A stretch of DNA of 64,000 bases from Taibaiella sp. (GTDB taxonomy: Bacteria; Bacteroidota; Bacteroidia; Chitinophagales; Chitinophagaceae), in NCBI GenBank assembly GCA_019638495.1, contig JAHBTQ010000002.1, positions 124,001 to 188,000 of the forward strand, given 5' to 3'. A program made the position numbers and the translations under genes. Of this stretch, positions 1-8,929 are shown one piece after another (the first letter of the stretch is position 1; the number at the start of each line of letters is the position of its first letter). Under the pieces are notes generated by a model, which was not told where the DNA came from, did not search any database, and saw only the letters and a list, made by a program, of their open reading frames with translations.

Positions 1-457
1 AGTTGAAGGGGGCAAATTGCGTTACTCCCGTGGGGAACCCTTCTTTCTTTCCCGGTGCTTCAAGGCAACTCTGTATAAGGTTGGTAAGGCGGTTATCTTC
101 CGGGTGTTGCTTCTTATAGATAGCGAATTGTGTGCCAGCTTCAGCGTATTTGCCCAATCGCATTTGCATGAGGCCGCACTTTAAAACAGACTGGTCGGAA
201 TGCCCTTCAATTGAGATTGCCTTTTCATAGGTTGCTGTCGCTTTTTCTGTATTTCCTGTAAGCCGGTAGCAGTCGCCTAGTTTTTCCAGCAGGTCTGGTG
301 ATGCCCCGGTATCGGTAAGTTTCTCCAGGTAGGGTATGGCTTCGTTATAAGCATAGTGGTAATAATAGTAGTTGGCCTTCATCAGGTCTTTGTTCTCTTT
401 TGCACCCATCATAAGAGGTAAGTACAATGCAGCCGCTATAAATATGAATATCCTCAT
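1..457 (-). CDS. TPR-repeat protein, C-terminus outside window (probable OmpA-family T9SS/gliding partner)
   Basis: Reading leftwards from an ATG at 457, the frame stays open to the window edge (about 152 codons). It begins with a short hydrophobic leader (MRIFIFIAAALYLPLMMG) and continues with helical TPR-like units, for example around 'YNEAIPYLEKL', 'EKATATYEKAI' and 'AEAGTQFAIYKKQ'. It lies 23 bp behind the PorP/SprF gene, so it is almost certainly the last visible member of that operon. In Bacteroidota the gene following PorP/SprF is commonly a periplasmic TPR/PD40/OmpA-domain protein (PorE-like) that anchors the T9SS apparatus to peptidoglycan. Only the TPR part is visible here, so the OmpA domain is inferred from that gene order. 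Confidence 0.8.
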   Translation of the reverse strand, partial: MRIFIFIAAALYLPLMMGAKENKDLMKANYYYYHYAYNEAIPYLEKLTDTGASPDLLEKLGDCYRLTGNTEKATATYEKAISIEGHSDQSVLKCGLMQMRLGKYAEAGTQFAIYKKQHPEDNRLTNLIQSCLEAPGKKEGFPTGVTQFAPFN

Positions 458-480
458 GTTTGTTTGTGGGGATGGGTATT

Positions 481-1428
481 TTAAAAGGCTTTATTGAAGC
501 GGGGAGTGGCAAACTTCAATCTTTCTCTAGAGATGTCATATCCTACCACTATTTCATGCGCACCTCTTGCGTATGGAGCAATGTCGGACATCAGGAAATC
601 ATATGAATATCCCAGGTTCAAACGGTCTGTCGCCTGTATGTGCACGACACCCGCAAGGGACTTGTCGGTACGGTAGGTGATCCCGGCCATAAATCGGTCA
701 TAAGCAATAGCCGAGGCGTTCAGGTCGAAGTTCATGGGCAGTTTCGATTGACCATTCATTGCAAACCTTGCCAGGACTTGCGGCTTCAGTTTTATTGTTT
801 CGTTTAGCGGGTATACATAGCCTGCACTGAGATAGAAGGCTCTTATCTGTTTTGCGATCTGTGTTCCGTTTTTGTCATATTTGTTCTGAAGCATTGATGG
901 GGTGGATAGGCCGATGTAAGCATTGTCTGTGCTCCAGTATACACCGGCACCAACATTTGGCAGAAAGGCGTTACGCACATCTGTTGTCAGGTTCTGGTCG
1001 TTTTGCTGATATGCGTTCAGGTTGCTGTATAGGGCCGAGTAGAAACTTCCTCCTGCAGCCAACCCCATAGAAAGGACAGACTTTTCAAACTTAATTCGAT
1101 AGGCGTAATAGGCTCGTATGTTCGTGTTGTTTTCTATACTTACTTTTTCGTTGCTAAGACTTATACCTAATGCGACCTTGCGAAAAGAGCGCATGTAACT
1201 GCCAATGGGCGCCTCGGCCGAAATGCTTAGTGTCTTGGGTGCGCCTGGTATCCCGGACCATTGGTTGCGATACTGGGCATTAAAGGACGTTACATCCCTG
1301 CTGCCCGTGTAGCCGGGATTGTAGTACAGTTTATTGTACATGAACATGGTATAGTGCTGGTCGCTCTGGGCTATTGCGCTGAGCGAGCCTAATCCGACCA
1401 ATGTAATTGCTGCTAAGATTCTTTTCAT
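481..1428 (-). CDS. PorP/SprF family type IX secretion membrane protein
   Basis: 315 aa with a Sec signal peptide ending near 'SLSAIAQS'. The mature start 'QHYTMFMYNKLYYNPGYTG' is the hallmark of PorP/SprF proteins: outer-membrane barrels built of alternating strands, here ending in 'VVGYDISRERLKFATPRF'. In Flavobacterium johnsoniae SprF is needed for secretion of the gliding adhesin SprB, and PorP-type proteins usually sit beside a cargo with a type B C-terminal domain. That is the arrangement here: the 1892-aa adhesin gene ends 25 bp upstream. The inferred role is a cargo-specific outer-membrane factor for that adhesin. Confidence 0.93.
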   Translation of the reverse strand: MKRILAAITLVGLGSLSAIAQSDQHYTMFMYNKLYYNPGYTGSRDVTSFNAQYRNQWSGIPGAPKTLSISAEAPIGSYMRSFRKVALGISLSNEKVSIENNTNIRAYYAYRIKFEKSVLSMGLAAGGSFYSALYSNLNAYQQNDQNLTTDVRNAFLPNVGAGVYWSTDNAYIGLSTPSMLQNKYDKNGTQIAKQIRAFYLSAGYVYPLNETIKLKPQVLARFAMNGQSKLPMNFDLNASAIAYDRFMAGITYRTDKSLAGVVHIQATDRLNLGYSYDFLMSDIAPYARGAHEIVVGYDISRERLKFATPRFNKAF

Positions 1429-1453
1429 AGTATCACCTTTGCTCTGTCACGTA

Positions 1454-4400
1454 CTATCTTTTTATCATTACTGTTCCCGCAAATTCTGTTTCACCGCCGG
1501 TCTTACTTGGTTCGTTCAGTTTCACGATATAGTAGTACACGCCGTCCGGCAGCTCACCGCCCTTGCTTCCCTGGCCTGTCCACTCTTTTTTGTAGCCATT
1601 CTTTTCATACACCAGGTCGCCCCATTTATCAAATATCTGCACCAGGTTTCCCGGATAGTCAGTGATACCGTTGATGACCCAATAGTCATTTACGCCATCT
1701 CCATTTGGTGTTATTACATCGTATATCACGATGCCTTTACACGGCCCTTCCGGGATTTCGTAAACGTTGGAATCCACACAACCCAGATCATCGGTTACGG
1801 TGAGCGTGTACATACCTTTCGGCTGGAAGACGATTGCTGTGTTCACCGAATCGATCAGGTGCGTAGAATCGCTCCATGCATAGTGATAGACACCACTGCC
1901 GCCTGAAACAGTAGTAGTGATCGCACCCAGTTTTAGTTGACAGGTATCTGCTATTATTTCGGCTTCAACGGTTATAGAATCAGGTTGCGATATTGTGTAT
2001 TGTTCATCCCTGCGGCACTGGGTTGCGGGCTGGGTCACAGTAACCGAATAGGTGCCCGGTGCCAGCGAATCAATAGCATCTGTGGTATCTGCGGTTGACC
2101 ATCTGTACACGAATGGCGGGGTGCCTGCAATTGCCAGCGTCACGCGACCATTGTCTTTTCCGTAGCAATTCACGTCCACTACCTTCGGCACAATTGAAAA
2201 CGAAGGTTCAGTAATGGTGATGTCGGCATATGCAGTGTCGCGACAGCCATTGGCGTCGGCAGAAACGATAAAGGAGATCTTCACTGTACCCGTGCCCGTT
2301 GCCGTCAGGAATGCTGTAGAAGTGTCAATTGTTGCCAGTGCGCTATTTGATGTCGTCCATGTTCCGGGATTAGCCGGTGTAACAGAAAGGGTAGTAGTAG
2401 CTCCTACGCAGAAGGGGCCGGCTGCGTTTATGCTGCCCGGTGCCGGCAGCGTAACGATCTCAATTACTTTTGTTGTTGTTGCACTACAAACACCGTTGGA
2501 AACTGTGAAGCTAAGCGTGTCTATGCCCGGACTGGTCGCGGAAATGAGTGTGCCGGATAAAGTGGAGTGGTGCTCAGTGTTGGCCCATGTGCCACCCGAA
2601 GCTGCGTTGGTAAAGGTTGCAGAAGCTCCGGTACATATTTTTTCCGGTCCTTCGATCGATCCTGCATCGGGGGCTACCAGTACCGTCATCACCGCGGTGT
2701 CAATACACCCCCCGCCCAATGAATAGGTAATGATAACGGAGCCATCGTGTTTGCCAGTAAGCTCTCCGGTGGCTGTGGAAATAACAGCAATGGCCGTGTC
2801 GGCGCTCGTCCATGTGCCGCCGGTCGCAGAATTTGTTAGTGTGGTGGTGCTTCCCGGGCAAATCGTAAATGTACCCGCGATTTCAGGTATTGTGTTGTTC
2901 ACGGTTACTGTGCTTGTAGTAAAGCAACTACCGATGGCGTAAGTAATGGTTGCCGTGCCGGTATTTATGCCGCTGGCAACTCCTGTGCTATTCACTTTTA
3001 CTATGCTTGTATCGCTGCTGCTCCAAACTCCGCCGCTTACGCCATTGGAGAGGTTCGTAGTTAGCCCGGTGCAAACCGTGCCCACGCCGGTTATTGTTCC
3101 GGGCATTACCGCTACTGTAACGATGGCAGTTACGTAGCATTCGCCCACAGTGTAGGTAACGGTACATGTTCCCGCCGAGAGGCCATTCACTATGCCTGAA
3201 GTAGTAATTGTGGCAATAGCGGGATTTGAAGATGCCCATGTTCCACCCGTCAGGGAGTTGCTGAGCGGGGTTGTGGATCCTGCGCATACGCTATAGGTAC
3301 CGGCAATTGCCGGTGGCGTTTGGCTCACCGTACCGATGGCAGTGACATAGCAACCAAGGGCGTGGTAGGTGACGACAACGCTGCCACTCGCTACCCCTGC
3401 AAGCACTCCCGTACTACTGCCAATGGTAGCAATCGCGGTGGATGAACTACTCCATGTGCCCCCGGTAGTAAAATCGCTCAGCGTTGTATTTTGGCCGGTG
3501 CAAATTGAAGTGTCTCCTGTTATAGGGGCTACATACTTCACAGTTACGGGTGTGCTTATTGTGTCGGTACAACCCCAGCCATTTGTTACCTGGAGACGCA
3601 CCGGGTAGGTGCCTGCAGTGGTTATTGCATGCCTTGGATTCGATAGGGTACTCGTGTAGCCGTCATAGCTCCAGGAGTAGGTGGTAATGGGCGACCAGTA
3701 TGTTGTTGATGTGCTGGACATGATAAATGTGTCCCTCGGGCAAACGATAGCCGGATTCAGGGCTATTCCCGCTGTTACTTTGCTGACCTTTATCGTGTCT
3801 AAGCCGATGCTGGATGTGACGCAGCCGGCATTATTGCTCATGATCAGTTTGGGCACATAAGCGCCGGGTGTGGTATATGTGTGCGAAATTGTATCTACAG
3901 TAGATACGGTGCTTATCACCCCGTCTGCAAAATCCCAGGATATATTGGGGACGTTTGTGAGCGCCGAACTAAAATGTACCGTTAACGGACTGCAGCCAGA
4001 AAGAGGCGTATAGGTGAAGGAGCCGGGATAGCCATATACCCTCACATGTCCTGTAGTGGTGTCCGAGCATCCATAGGCACTTGTTGCCGTAAGTGTTACA
4101 ATGTACACGCCACCCACTGTGTAGTTGTTGGTAGGAGAGGGAACAAGCGCAGTATGGCCGTCCCCGAAGTTCCATTCATAGGTAGCTCCGCCAATGGTAT
4201 GATTGTAGAATTGTGCCAGGTAAGGAAGGCACACTGACACGGTATCGCTCACAGTGAAAGATGCTATAGGTTTGCCCACAACTATCGTATACATAGCACT
4301 TGCTGTGCAGGTATTGGTATCCGTTATTGTGAGTACTACATCGTAGTGCCCGGTATCAGCATAGGCATGTGATGGGCTGGTGACGGTGCTGGTAGCTCCA

Positions 4401-7132
4401 TCGCCGAAGGCCCAGGAAACAGTGACCAGTGCGGGAGAGATATTGTCGAAGTCTACTACAGTGCCTATACATGGGTTTCCGTTGGAGACGAGGAAGGATG
4501 GTTCTGCTTTCTTTACGACTATGACCCGTGTAGTAGTATCACTACAATTATTGTTGTTTGTCACAACTTCAGTAACCGTGTAAGTTCCTGCGGCAGTGTA
4601 AATATGTGATACACTTGGGCTGGTTGTAGTAATTGTGTCTCCGTCTCCAAATTGCCAGGCATAGGATGTGGTGGTTAACCCTATTACATTTCTCGTTGTG
4701 TCGGTAAAATTCATTGTCAGCGGAACGCACCCTACCGGCGCGGCAGGGGCAAATCCCGCAATCGGCTTTCCGAGTGTAACATAGTTCACTCGGGTAGCGG
4801 TATCGTGGCAGTCATTGTCATCCCATGTCACAACCTGCACCGTGTATCGCCCCGGATATTTGTAGATGTAGGAGTAGCCTGTTTGGTCGAAGAATGGAGT
4901 TACTGTATCTCCGGTTATCCAACTATAGGATAGACGCGCACCTGTGGTGTCATGGACAAGGAAACTTACTGTGTCCTCTTCACAAATCTGTGTGTCGGTG
5001 ACAGCATTAAAATACGGTTTCGGGTCTGCAACATAAATTGTGTCCCGTCTTCGGTCAACACAGCCCGTCACCTTGCTTATGGCTATCAACTCTATGGGGT
5101 AAGTGCCCGCGGAATCGTAGGTATGTGGAGGGTACCTTACGTAAGAAGTATCGCCGTCGCCAAAAGACCAGATGGTTGAGTCGTTGCCCAGCGACGAGTC
5201 GAAGAAAAGTACTTGCCGGTCAATGGGGCAGTTAAATTGATAATACATCGTTACTCCCGGGGAATCGATCAGTACGTAATCGCGCCGTATGAATGTATCA
5301 CTGCAGCATCCATGATAACACGGTGTCAGGGTTACGGTGAAATTTCCCGGCAATGTAAACGCCCGGCGAATGGTATCTTTTTTCGAAAAAGTCTGGAAGT
5401 CGCCGAAATCCCATACGAATGAGTCGACAAAGGCCTCAGTTACTGTTGCGATAAATGTGATCGTGTCTTCTCTGCAAGCGTGGAGCGGCGAAGCCGTGAA
5501 CTCAGCAGCAGAAAACATACCCGCAAATATGAATGTGGAGTCTTCTATCGTGCAGCCGTTATTTGTAGTGGTAGTGATCTTTACGCGGTAAATGCCGGTG
5601 TCTACGAACGTGTGGTTTGCGGTAATTCCGGTAGCGCCCAATCCATCACCAAAATCCCAGCTGTTGCTTGTTATGCCATATGGGTATGGAATAATAGTCG
5701 ATCCGTCGGGCGAAGGCGTGGTCAGAGCCAGCAGGAAGTCAACATTAAAGGGCGCACATCCCCGGCTTGTGTCCGTATAGATATTTGGGATGAGGCTGTA
5801 CAGTGTGTCCATCGTTTGCACAGTGTCCTTGCAGCCCGTTAAAGGGTCGGTCTTTATCATCCGGATATATACGATGCTGTCAACAGCATAATTGTGTAGG
5901 ACAGAAGGCCCGGATGCAGGTATTTTCTTTTCAAAGAGCCAGTCGACAATGGTGCCGGGCGGTGCGGTAGAGGTATAAGTGACATTTACAGGGGCAGGGC
6001 AAGGCTCCGCCGGAGTTTGGTAATACGAGCCTGATGGTCCTGCCATTATATGTACCACTTTTGTGGCTGTATCTACGCAAGGGCTGTATCCTGCAGCGAG
6101 CTTCACCACATAAGTGCCAGCAGCCGTGTAAACGTGGGACGGATTTATGTCTAGCGAGGTTGCGCCGTCGCCGAAAAACCATTTTCGGAAAGTATGGGTT
6201 GTGCTCGTATTTGTAAAGTTTACGGTGCCGTATCTGCAGACGGAATCGTTGAAGTTGAAATTTGCCGTGACACCGCCCACTACAATAGGCGGTGTAATTG
6301 TTGCACTGTCAGGACAGCCATGAACATCGGTGGCGCGAAGCCAAACGTTATACGTTCCGGTGTTGGAGTAAGTGTGGCTGGGGTTTGTAGTTGTGGAAAC
6401 TTGCATGTCCCCAAATCGCCACACATAGCTAATGGGGCCATCGCCGGTAGTGGTGTTTGAAAAAGCAACGCTCACGGGTGGGTTGCACAGAATTGACTTA
6501 CTTGGTGTAAACTGTGTCTTGGGGGGCGTGTATACGTGTATGAGCGTCGTTTTTGTAAGCGTTCTTGCACATCCCTGTGCATTCGTCACAGTTAGCGCTA
6601 TGTTGTAGTAGCCCGGTACCAGGTAAGTGTGGCTCGTATTTGCTGTGAGCGAGGTATCGCCGTCGCCAAGGCTCCATTTGTAAGTTGCGCTTCCGGGCAC
6701 GCCGTTAGTGCTAGCGTTGGTTAGGGTAACGCTACCGCCGGGGCAAAATGCGGTGTCACTTGCGGTGAAGTTCACGGTTGGCGACGGATAGACCGTAATA
6801 GACCTGGTGCTGCTTATCGTCGTTGCGCCGCTGGTCACTGTCAGTGTCACTACATGTGTTCCGGTTGTCAGGAAACTTGAAGATGCGGTATATCCACCCA
6901 CAGGAGATCCCGTGCCGAAGTTCCAGGAATAAGTACATCCGCTGCATGGTGGGTCCACCGGGGTAAAATTCACCACCAGAGGTGCGCATCCTGAAACCTT
7001 GTCAGCGTTGAAGGTGGCAGTAACTGCTATAGCGGGTTTAACGCAAAAAAGTAATAGGAATAGGGCAATAAGGCGCGCCGCTATCCTCATATTGGAGAAA
7101 TTGTGTTGTCTTTCGTTGTGCTTATTCATCAC
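1454..7132 (-). CDS. Giant PKD/Ig-repeat adhesin with gliding motility-type (type B) C-terminal domain
   Basis: 1892 aa, secreted. After a hydrophobic leader (an internal ATG at 7090 would give a more typical signal peptide, MRIAARLIALFLLLFC) there are about 14 PKD domains marked by 'WxFGDG' and 'HTYxxxGTY' motifs; the fifth and ninth are degenerate. Then come about six bacterial Ig-like repeats with the signature 'GGTWxSS...A.I', each about 70 aa with a paired Cys pattern. Two SprB-type repeats follow ('VDVNCYGKDNGRVTL', 'SGGSGVYHYAWSD'). The last 90 residues ('VITPNGDGVNDYWVI' ... 'FAGTVMIKR') are the gliding motility-associated C-terminal domain that targets proteins to T9SS. It is the first gene of the operon with PorP/SprF. 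A surface adhesin used in gliding or attachment is the likely role; the ligand is unknown. Confidence 0.92.
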   Translation of the reverse strand: MMNKHNERQHNFSNMRIAARLIALFLLLFCVKPAIAVTATFNADKVSGCAPLVVNFTPVDPPCSGCTYSWNFGTGSPVGGYTASSSFLTTGTHVVTLTVTSGATTISSTRSITVYPSPTVNFTASDTAFCPGGSVTLTNASTNGVPGSATYKWSLGDGDTSLTANTSHTYLVPGYYNIALTVTNAQGCARTLTKTTLIHVYTPPKTQFTPSKSILCNPPVSVAFSNTTTGDGPISYVWRFGDMQVSTTTNPSHTYSNTGTYNVWLRATDVHGCPDSATITPPIVVGGVTANFNFNDSVCRYGTVNFTNTSTTHTFRKWFFGDGATSLDINPSHVYTAAGTYVVKLAAGYSPCVDTATKVVHIMAGPSGSYYQTPAEPCPAPVNVTYTSTAPPGTIVDWLFEKKIPASGPSVLHNYAVDSIVYIRMIKTDPLTGCKDTVQTMDTLYSLIPNIYTDTSRGCAPFNVDFLLALTTPSPDGSTIIPYPYGITSNSWDFGDGLGATGITANHTFVDTGIYRVKITTTTNNGCTIEDSTFIFAGMFSAAEFTASPLHACREDTITFIATVTEAFVDSFVWDFGDFQTFSKKDTIRRAFTLPGNFTVTLTPCYHGCCSDTFIRRDYVLIDSPGVTMYYQFNCPIDRQVLFFDSSLGNDSTIWSFGDGDTSYVRYPPHTYDSAGTYPIELIAISKVTGCVDRRRDTIYVADPKPYFNAVTDTQICEEDTVSFLVHDTTGARLSYSWITGDTVTPFFDQTGYSYIYKYPGRYTVQVVTWDDNDCHDTATRVNYVTLGKPIAGFAPAAPVGCVPLTMNFTDTTRNVIGLTTTSYAWQFGDGDTITTTSPSVSHIYTAAGTYTVTEVVTNNNNCSDTTTRVIVVKKAEPSFLVSNGNPCIGTVVDFDNISPALVTVSWAFGDGATSTVTSPSHAYADTGHYDVVLTITDTNTCTASAMYTIVVGKPIASFTVSDTVSVCLPYLAQFYNHTIGGATYEWNFGDGHTALVPSPTNNYTVGGVYIVTLTATSAYGCSDTTTGHVRVYGYPGSFTYTPLSGCSPLTVHFSSALTNVPNISWDFADGVISTVSTVDTISHTYTTPGAYVPKLIMSNNAGCVTSSIGLDTIKVSKVTAGIALNPAIVCPRDTFIMSSTSTTYWSPITTYSWSYDGYTSTLSNPRHAITTAGTYPVRLQVTNGWGCTDTISTPVTVKYVAPITGDTSICTGQNTTLSDFTTGGTWSSSSTAIATIGSSTGVLAGVASGSVVVTYHALGCYVTAIGTVSQTPPAIAGTYSVCAGSTTPLSNSLTGGTWASSNPAIATITTSGIVNGLSAGTCTVTYTVGECYVTAIVTVAVMPGTITGVGTVCTGLTTNLSNGVSGGVWSSSDTSIVKVNSTGVASGINTGTATITYAIGSCFTTSTVTVNNTIPEIAGTFTICPGSTTTLTNSATGGTWTSADTAIAVISTATGELTGKHDGSVIITYSLGGGCIDTAVMTVLVAPDAGSIEGPEKICTGASATFTNAASGGTWANTEHHSTLSGTLISATSPGIDTLSFTVSNGVCSATTTKVIEIVTLPAPGSINAAGPFCVGATTTLSVTPANPGTWTTSNSALATIDTSTAFLTATGTGTVKISFIVSADANGCRDTAYADITITEPSFSIVPKVVDVNCYGKDNGRVTLAIAGTPPFVYRWSTADTTDAIDSLAPGTYSVTVTQPATQCRRDEQYTISQPDSITVEAEIIADTCQLKLGAITTTVSGGSGVYHYAWSDSTHLIDSVNTAIVFQPKGMYTLTVTDDLGCVDSNVYEIPEGPCKGIVIYDVITPNGDGVNDYWVINGITDYPGNLVQIFDKWGDLVYEKNGYKKEWTGQGSKGGELPDGVYYYIVKLNEPSKTGGETEFAGTVMIKR

Positions 7133-7284
7133 CGGTCGGGCATCATTATTCTTTGTCCAACCGGGATAGGTAGGTGAAATATTAATTATCAGCTAATAAT
7201 ATTTAATATTTTCCGGTCGCCAATAAATTTAACAAAAAAGTAGTGAAAAATCCATGTTCCGGCGACAAAAAAGAGCCGGCACAG

Positions 7285-8085
7285 TTAGAAGAAAGCCGCC
7301 ATTTCCTGTTGGTATTTCTTAGCCTCAATATTCACCGCTTCAGCGAAGTTTTCTCCCTTGCCGGCATAAATAATTCCGCGGGAAACATTTATCAGCAATC
7401 CGGCATCTTTGTTCATTGCGTTGCTGCACACCGTGTTCACGTCGCCTCCCTGGGCGCCTACACCCGGCACCAGGAAAAAGTGCTCAGGCAGCAGTGCACG
7501 CACTTCCTGAAGTTGTTCCTTCCGTGTGGCGCCTATCACAAACATTGTATTGCCCGGCGTGCCCCAGGATGCAACCGTCTTCAGCACTTTTTTATACAGA
7601 GGTTCCTCACCGCAGGTTTGCAACTGAAAGTCAGCACTACCGGCATTGGATGTTAATCCGAGCACGATGGTCCATTTGTCTTCAAATTGCAGGAATGGCT
7701 TTACACTGTCTTCGCCCATATAGGGTGCAACAGTTACGCTGTCGTAAGGGTAGGTGTGAAAGAATGTCCGCGCATATTGCTCTGAAGTGTTGCCAATATC
7801 TCCTCGCTTTGCGTCAGCTATTGTGAATATGTCTTTGGGAATGTATTTGAGTGTTCGCTCCATTGTTTGCCAGCCGGCAAGTCCCTGGGCTTCATAAAAT
7901 GCTGTATTTATCTTGTAGGCAACAGTATATTCCTTCGTAGCGTCTATGATCGCCTTGTTGAATGCAAAAGCCGGATCTTCTTCCTGCAGTAAGTGGGCCG
8001 GAATTTTTGCGAGGTCAGTGTCAAGGCCCACACATAGTACTGATTTCTTACGGAAGATGTTTTCTACGAGTTGCGTACGATTCAT
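7285..8085 (-). CDS. pyrF: Orotidine 5'-phosphate decarboxylase
   Basis: 266 aa; converts OMP to UMP, the last step of de novo UMP synthesis. The start 'SVLCVGLDTDL' and the catalytic motif 'DAKRGDIGNT' (Asp/Lys/Asp) identify the longer, type 2 PyrF family. 'GATRKEQLQEVR' and 'FLVPGVGAQGGD' form the phosphate-binding end of the barrel. I chose the ATG at 8085 rather than an in-frame codon at 8109 because the family begins at 'MNRTQLVENI' and because a TACCTTTG promoter box covers 8091-8098. The gene is monocistronic as far as can be seen. Other pyrimidine genes in the window are pyrR-pyrB (34 kb) and dut (13 kb). Confidence 0.95.
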   Translation of the reverse strand: MNRTQLVENIFRKKSVLCVGLDTDLAKIPAHLLQEEDPAFAFNKAIIDATKEYTVAYKINTAFYEAQGLAGWQTMERTLKYIPKDIFTIADAKRGDIGNTSEQYARTFFHTYPYDSVTVAPYMGEDSVKPFLQFEDKWTIVLGLTSNAGSADFQLQTCGEEPLYKKVLKTVASWGTPGNTMFVIGATRKEQLQEVRALLPEHFFLVPGVGAQGGDVNTVCSNAMNKDAGLLINVSRGIIYAGKGENFAEAVNIEAKKYQQEMAAFF

Positions 8086-8090
8086 GGGCG

Positions 8091-8098
8091 CAAAGGTA
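8091..8098 (-). promoter_or_regulatory. Predicted -7 box (TACCTTTG) of pyrF
   Basis: Reverse complement reads TACCTTTG, a full match to the Bacteroidota TAnnTTTG -7 element. Only 5 nt separate it from the pyrF ATG, so the transcript would be leaderless or nearly so. No convincing -33 TTTG is seen at the usual spacing. Confidence 0.55.
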
Positions 8099-8156
8099 AT
8101 AAAACGCAATTCTGAACGGCTTCCCGTTGCGGTTTGAAAGAGTAGAAAAGAGGGGA

Positions 8157-8336
8157 TTATTTTTTGTCCTGCCTTTTCAGCAGTTCACGGGCGGGTATAT
8201 GTTTGATCTCGCCGTTTTCGCAGATCACGGCCATTTCGTTATTGGCTGCCATCTGTTCATACAGTCTGCGGATAGCCAGCTTCAGGCCGGCCTCAATCTT
8301 GTTCAGCATTTCGGCATTTTCCTGCCTGCTCTTCAT
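8157..8336 (-). CDS. 59-aa protein coupled to zeta-like kinase (candidate antitoxin/partner)
   Basis: The ATG at 8336 overlaps the TGA of the preceding kinase gene (ATGA, 4 nt), which favours it over an upstream start at 8360 and implies translational coupling. The product is charged and mostly helical in its first half ('LNKIEAGLKLAIRRLYEQM'), followed by a short strand-turn segment 'MAVICENGEIKHIPAREL' and a basic tail 'LKRQDKK'. I recognise no named domain. Position and size suggest a partner or antitoxin of the kinase. The order (kinase first) is opposite to classical epsilon-zeta, and the protein does not look like epsilon. Function is inference only. Confidence 0.65.
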   Translation of the reverse strand: MKSRQENAEMLNKIEAGLKLAIRRLYEQMAANNEMAVICENGEIKHIPARELLKRQDKK

Positions 8337-8929
8337 GATAGTTCCTTGATTGCTTCCCAAAGGTCGCTGTTTTCAATGATATGGCCAAACTCTGAATCCT
8401 TACGGGCTATCGGTTCCAGTATGCCGCGGGAGTTGTCTGCCACGATCCAGGTGTCGCAAATAGGCATGAATAAGTGGAAGAGATTGCTGACGCCTTTCGC
8501 ATATCTCCGCCTCACCACGTGTTCAGGTATATTGTGGCCGCCTTTTTTTACCCGCACTGCCACACGCTCCAGGGCCAGTTCGGGCGTGGTGAGCCAAATG
8601 TAGATAAGGGAAACATTGTATCCGGCATTTTGCGCCCTGCGCACGAGCGATGTATAGCTCCTCGTAGCAAGGGTAGTCTCTATGGCGAAGTCGACACCCT
8701 CATTAAGTAATTCATTTATTCGGTGCAGCATTATTCTTCCTGCCTCAACCGCCACTCCTTCCACATTAAATGGCGATATCCCCGCAGCAATATTGTCTGC
8801 GTTCACAAACTCGTTACAGCCAAGTATTTCAGGCAAGATCGTGAGGCTTGCGGTAGTCTTGCCCGCGCCATTGCAACCAGCTATGATATACAAATTTGCC
8901 ACGATGAAATTTATTTGAATACCCTCCAC
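8333..8929 (-). CDS. Zeta-toxin-like P-loop kinase (COG4185-type)
   Basis: About 198 aa (GTG start at 8929) or 189 aa (GTG at 8902, giving 'MANLYIIAGCNGAGKTT'); no ATG is available near the N-terminus. The Walker A motif GCNGAGKTT is followed by 'NADNIAAGISP' and 'AIETTLATRSY', the arrangement of the zeta-toxin/'predicted ABC-type ATPase' family. Conserved basic residues follow around 'LALERVAVRVKKGGHNIP' and 'RRRYAKGVSNL'. Zeta toxins phosphorylate UDP-N-acetylglucosamine and block wall synthesis; many chromosomal relatives have no tested substrate. The GTG at 8929 overlaps the TAG of the DUF4292 gene by one base and the gene's own stop overlaps the next start, so it is embedded at the end of the dut operon. 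Confidence 0.8.
   Translation of the reverse strand: MEGIQINFIVANLYIIAGCNGAGKTTASLTILPEILGCNEFVNADNIAAGISPFNVEGVAVEAGRIMLHRINELLNEGVDFAIETTLATRSYTSLVRRAQNAGYNVSLIYIWLTTPELALERVAVRVKKGGHNIPEHVVRRRYAKGVSNLFHLFMPICDTWIVADNSRGILEPIARKDSEFGHIIENSDLWEAIKELS

Noticed and set aside
2214..3608. Chain of plus-strand frames with Val/Pro-rich translations
   Set aside because: Shadows of the Ig-like repeats of the giant adhesin in antisense; no starts or signals of their own.
1454..7132. Regular DNA periodicity that might suggest tandem satellites or CRISPR
   Set aside because: Explained by protein-level PKD and Ig-like repeats; DNA identity between units is low and there are no conserved direct repeats with unique spacers.
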